A stretch of DNA of 7,419 nt from Streptococcaceae bacterium (lineage in GTDB: Bacteria > Bacillota > Bacilli > Lactobacillales > Streptococcaceae): assembly GCA_031285105.1 (NCBI GenBank), contig JAITWV010000112.1:1-7419 (forward strand), given 5' to 3'. A model generated the notes under the pieces. The model made no database searches. It saw only the letters and a program-made list of their open reading frames with translations, and was not told the origin of the DNA. Position 1 is the first letter of the stretch, and each line of letters starts with the position of its first letter. The translations under genes were made by a program, and so were the position numbers. Shown here in pieces: positions 6,831 to 7,419 of this stretch.

Positions 6831-6878
6831 TTCCCCCACCCCTTAATTTGTTTACCTTCACTGCATGAATACAACTTG

Positions 6879-6907
6879 ATTATATCGTGATTCTTTTTTT
6901 ATTACAA
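6879..6907 (-). promoter_or_regulatory. Probable sigma-A promoter of the lipoprotein gene
   Basis: On the minus strand, TTGTAA (6902-6907) and a perfect TATAAT (6879-6884) are separated by 17 bases. Transcription would start near 6872, giving a leader of about 40 bases. Confidence 0.75.
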
Positions 6908-7030
6908 AAGTTAACCGAAAACCATATTTAAACAGAAATAAAATAACAAATAAGAAAATCACTCTTGATTCTAAGATGACAATCGGTCCACGTAAAGAAT
7001 AGCTTAGGTATAGGCTTTTTCACGCAAGAA

Positions 7031-7070
7031 AATTCAATAAGGCAAAAAGGTAATTTGACCTTATTGAATT
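7031..7070. repeat. Inverted repeat A, AATTCAATAAGG palindrome
   Basis: AATTCAATAAGG (7031-7042) is perfectly complementary to CCTTATTGAATT (7059-7070), a 12-bp stem with a 16-base spacer. No T run follows on either side, so it is not an ordinary terminator. It shares its unit with inverted repeat B. Confidence 0.85.
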
Positions 7071-7074
7071 GCTG

Positions 7075-7114
7075 ATTTTGCCTTATTGAAATTCTATTTT
7101 GAATAAGGCAAAAT
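7075..7114. repeat. Inverted repeat B, ATTTTGCCTTATT palindrome
   Basis: ATTTTGCCTTATT (7075-7087) is perfectly complementary to AATAAGGCAAAAT (7102-7114), a 13-bp stem with a 14-base spacer. Its left arm also pairs over 15 bp with 7033-7047 of repeat A, so alternative folds compete. A degenerate fifth copy, GACCTTATGCAATTC, lies at 7123-7137. Confidence 0.85.
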
Positions 7115-7244
7115 TGGAAAAAGACCTTATGCAATTCAAAAACGTTCATATTTGGATGAATAAATAACATAGAATGAAAAAAATAAGTCTCATTTTGTTA
7201 AGGTTTATTTAGCGAATAGTATTATTGGTTTGTTATAACTTTTT

Positions 7245-7362
7245 CTTTAGTACAGCGTAAGTGATTTTAAATTGTAAAAAGAGAAGTTTGTGAATTATAA
7301 ACTGCGAATTTTCGGCTGGCAAGGCTTAGCGCTTAGGGTGGTTTACCTTGCTGTAGCCGGAC
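7245..7362 (-). repeat. Right copy of the 118-bp inverted repeat element
   Basis: On the minus strand this copy reads in the same sense as bases 1-118 and has the same length. Its ends match almost perfectly: the GTCCGGCTACAGCA end is at 7362 and the TGTACTAAAG end at 7245. Its GC-rich half folds better than the left copy: CGGCT (7313-7317) pairs with AGCCG (7355-7359), and GCAAGG (7319-7324) with CCTTGC (7346-7351). No coding capacity is evident. Family not recognised. Confidence 0.85.
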
Positions 7363-7369
7363 CGGTTCC

Positions 7370-7402
7370 ATAACTTTTCAAGAAGGGCGCTTGAAAAGTT
7401 AT
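7370..7402. repeat. Perfect 13-bp hairpin beside the right repeat
   Basis: ATAACTTTTCAAG (7370-7382) and CTTGAAAAGTTAT (7390-7402) are perfectly complementary around the 7-base loop AAGGGCG. No T run follows, so it is unlikely to be a terminator. It is 7 bases outside the 118-bp repeat and may be part of a longer version of that element; the matching side of the left copy lies outside the window. Confidence 0.85.
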
Positions 7403-7419
7403 TACACCTCGCAAGCCTA

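Larger units (their letters stand above)
6908..7244. other. Gene-free AT-rich intergenic region
   Basis: No frame here has a ribosome binding site, plausible composition or recognisable motif. The only 80-codon frame, on the minus strand, runs through the palindrome cluster and is best explained as chance. Apart from that cluster (7031-7137, listed separately) and a short TTCAT/ATGAA hairpin near 7145-7161, I see no feature. Confidence 0.6.

Noticed and set aside
7031..7137. The repeat cluster as a CRISPR array
   Set aside because: The units are short, change orientation and differ in sequence. There are no regular unique spacers and no cas genes.
6928..7170. An 80-codon open frame on the minus strand in the intergenic region
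   Set aside because: It has no ribosome binding site, no recognisable motif and an odd Phe/Ile/Lys/Gln-rich composition, and it runs straight through the palindrome cluster. It is most likely chance.
7195..7223. A plus-strand promoter, TTGTTA then TAGTAT with 17-base spacing, reading into the right repeat
   Set aside because: Both boxes match only 4 of 6 positions, which is expected by chance in such AT-rich DNA. No transcript or gene supports it.
7370..7402. The perfect 13-bp hairpin as a rho-independent terminator
   Set aside because: No T run follows the stem on either strand, and no gene ends nearby within the window.

Overview
The window looks like chromosomal DNA from a low-GC Gram-positive bacterium of the order Lactobacillales, most likely close to Enterococcaceae, Carnobacteriaceae or Aerococcaceae. 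The basis is AT-rich DNA, strong GGAGG-type ribosome binding sites, U-tailed terminators, the Firmicutes pair ylxM-ffh, a PhoP/PhoR pair of Gram-positive type and a PlsC of lactic-acid-bacterium type. Genus-level placement is not possible by eye.

Layout. Bases 1-118 are a GC-richer repeat whose homologue lies inverted at 7245-7362. On the minus strand (transcribed right to left), ylxM and ffh form a two-gene operon for the signal recognition particle, with a promoter at 2051-2077 and a terminator at 188-217. Divergent from it, phoP and phoR (2167-4662, plus strand) encode a two-component system of the phosphate-response family; no pst transporter genes are in view. A bidirectional terminator at 4675-4717 ends phoPR and also ends the converging minus-strand operon plsC-trmB-yidD (6248 to 4692). 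That operon combines phospholipid acylation, tRNA m7G46 methylation and membrane-protein insertion. A separately transcribed lipoprotein gene of unknown function follows (6830-6387), with its own promoter and terminator.

The last 580 bases hold no convincing gene. They contain a cluster of inverted and direct copies of an AATAAGGCAAAA-type unit (7031-7137) that can form two 12-13 bp stems. Next come the second copy of the 118-bp repeat (minus orientation) and a perfect 13-bp stem hairpin (7370-7402).

The genes are mostly conserved housekeeping functions, and I see no defence system, phage, CRISPR array or complete transposon. The least ordinary material is non-coding: the 118-bp inverted repeat pair at both ends, with strongly conserved ends and a foldable core, and the small palindrome cluster. 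Both look like dispersed intergenic elements, possibly structured RNAs or non-autonomous mobile elements. Their copy number cannot be judged from this window.
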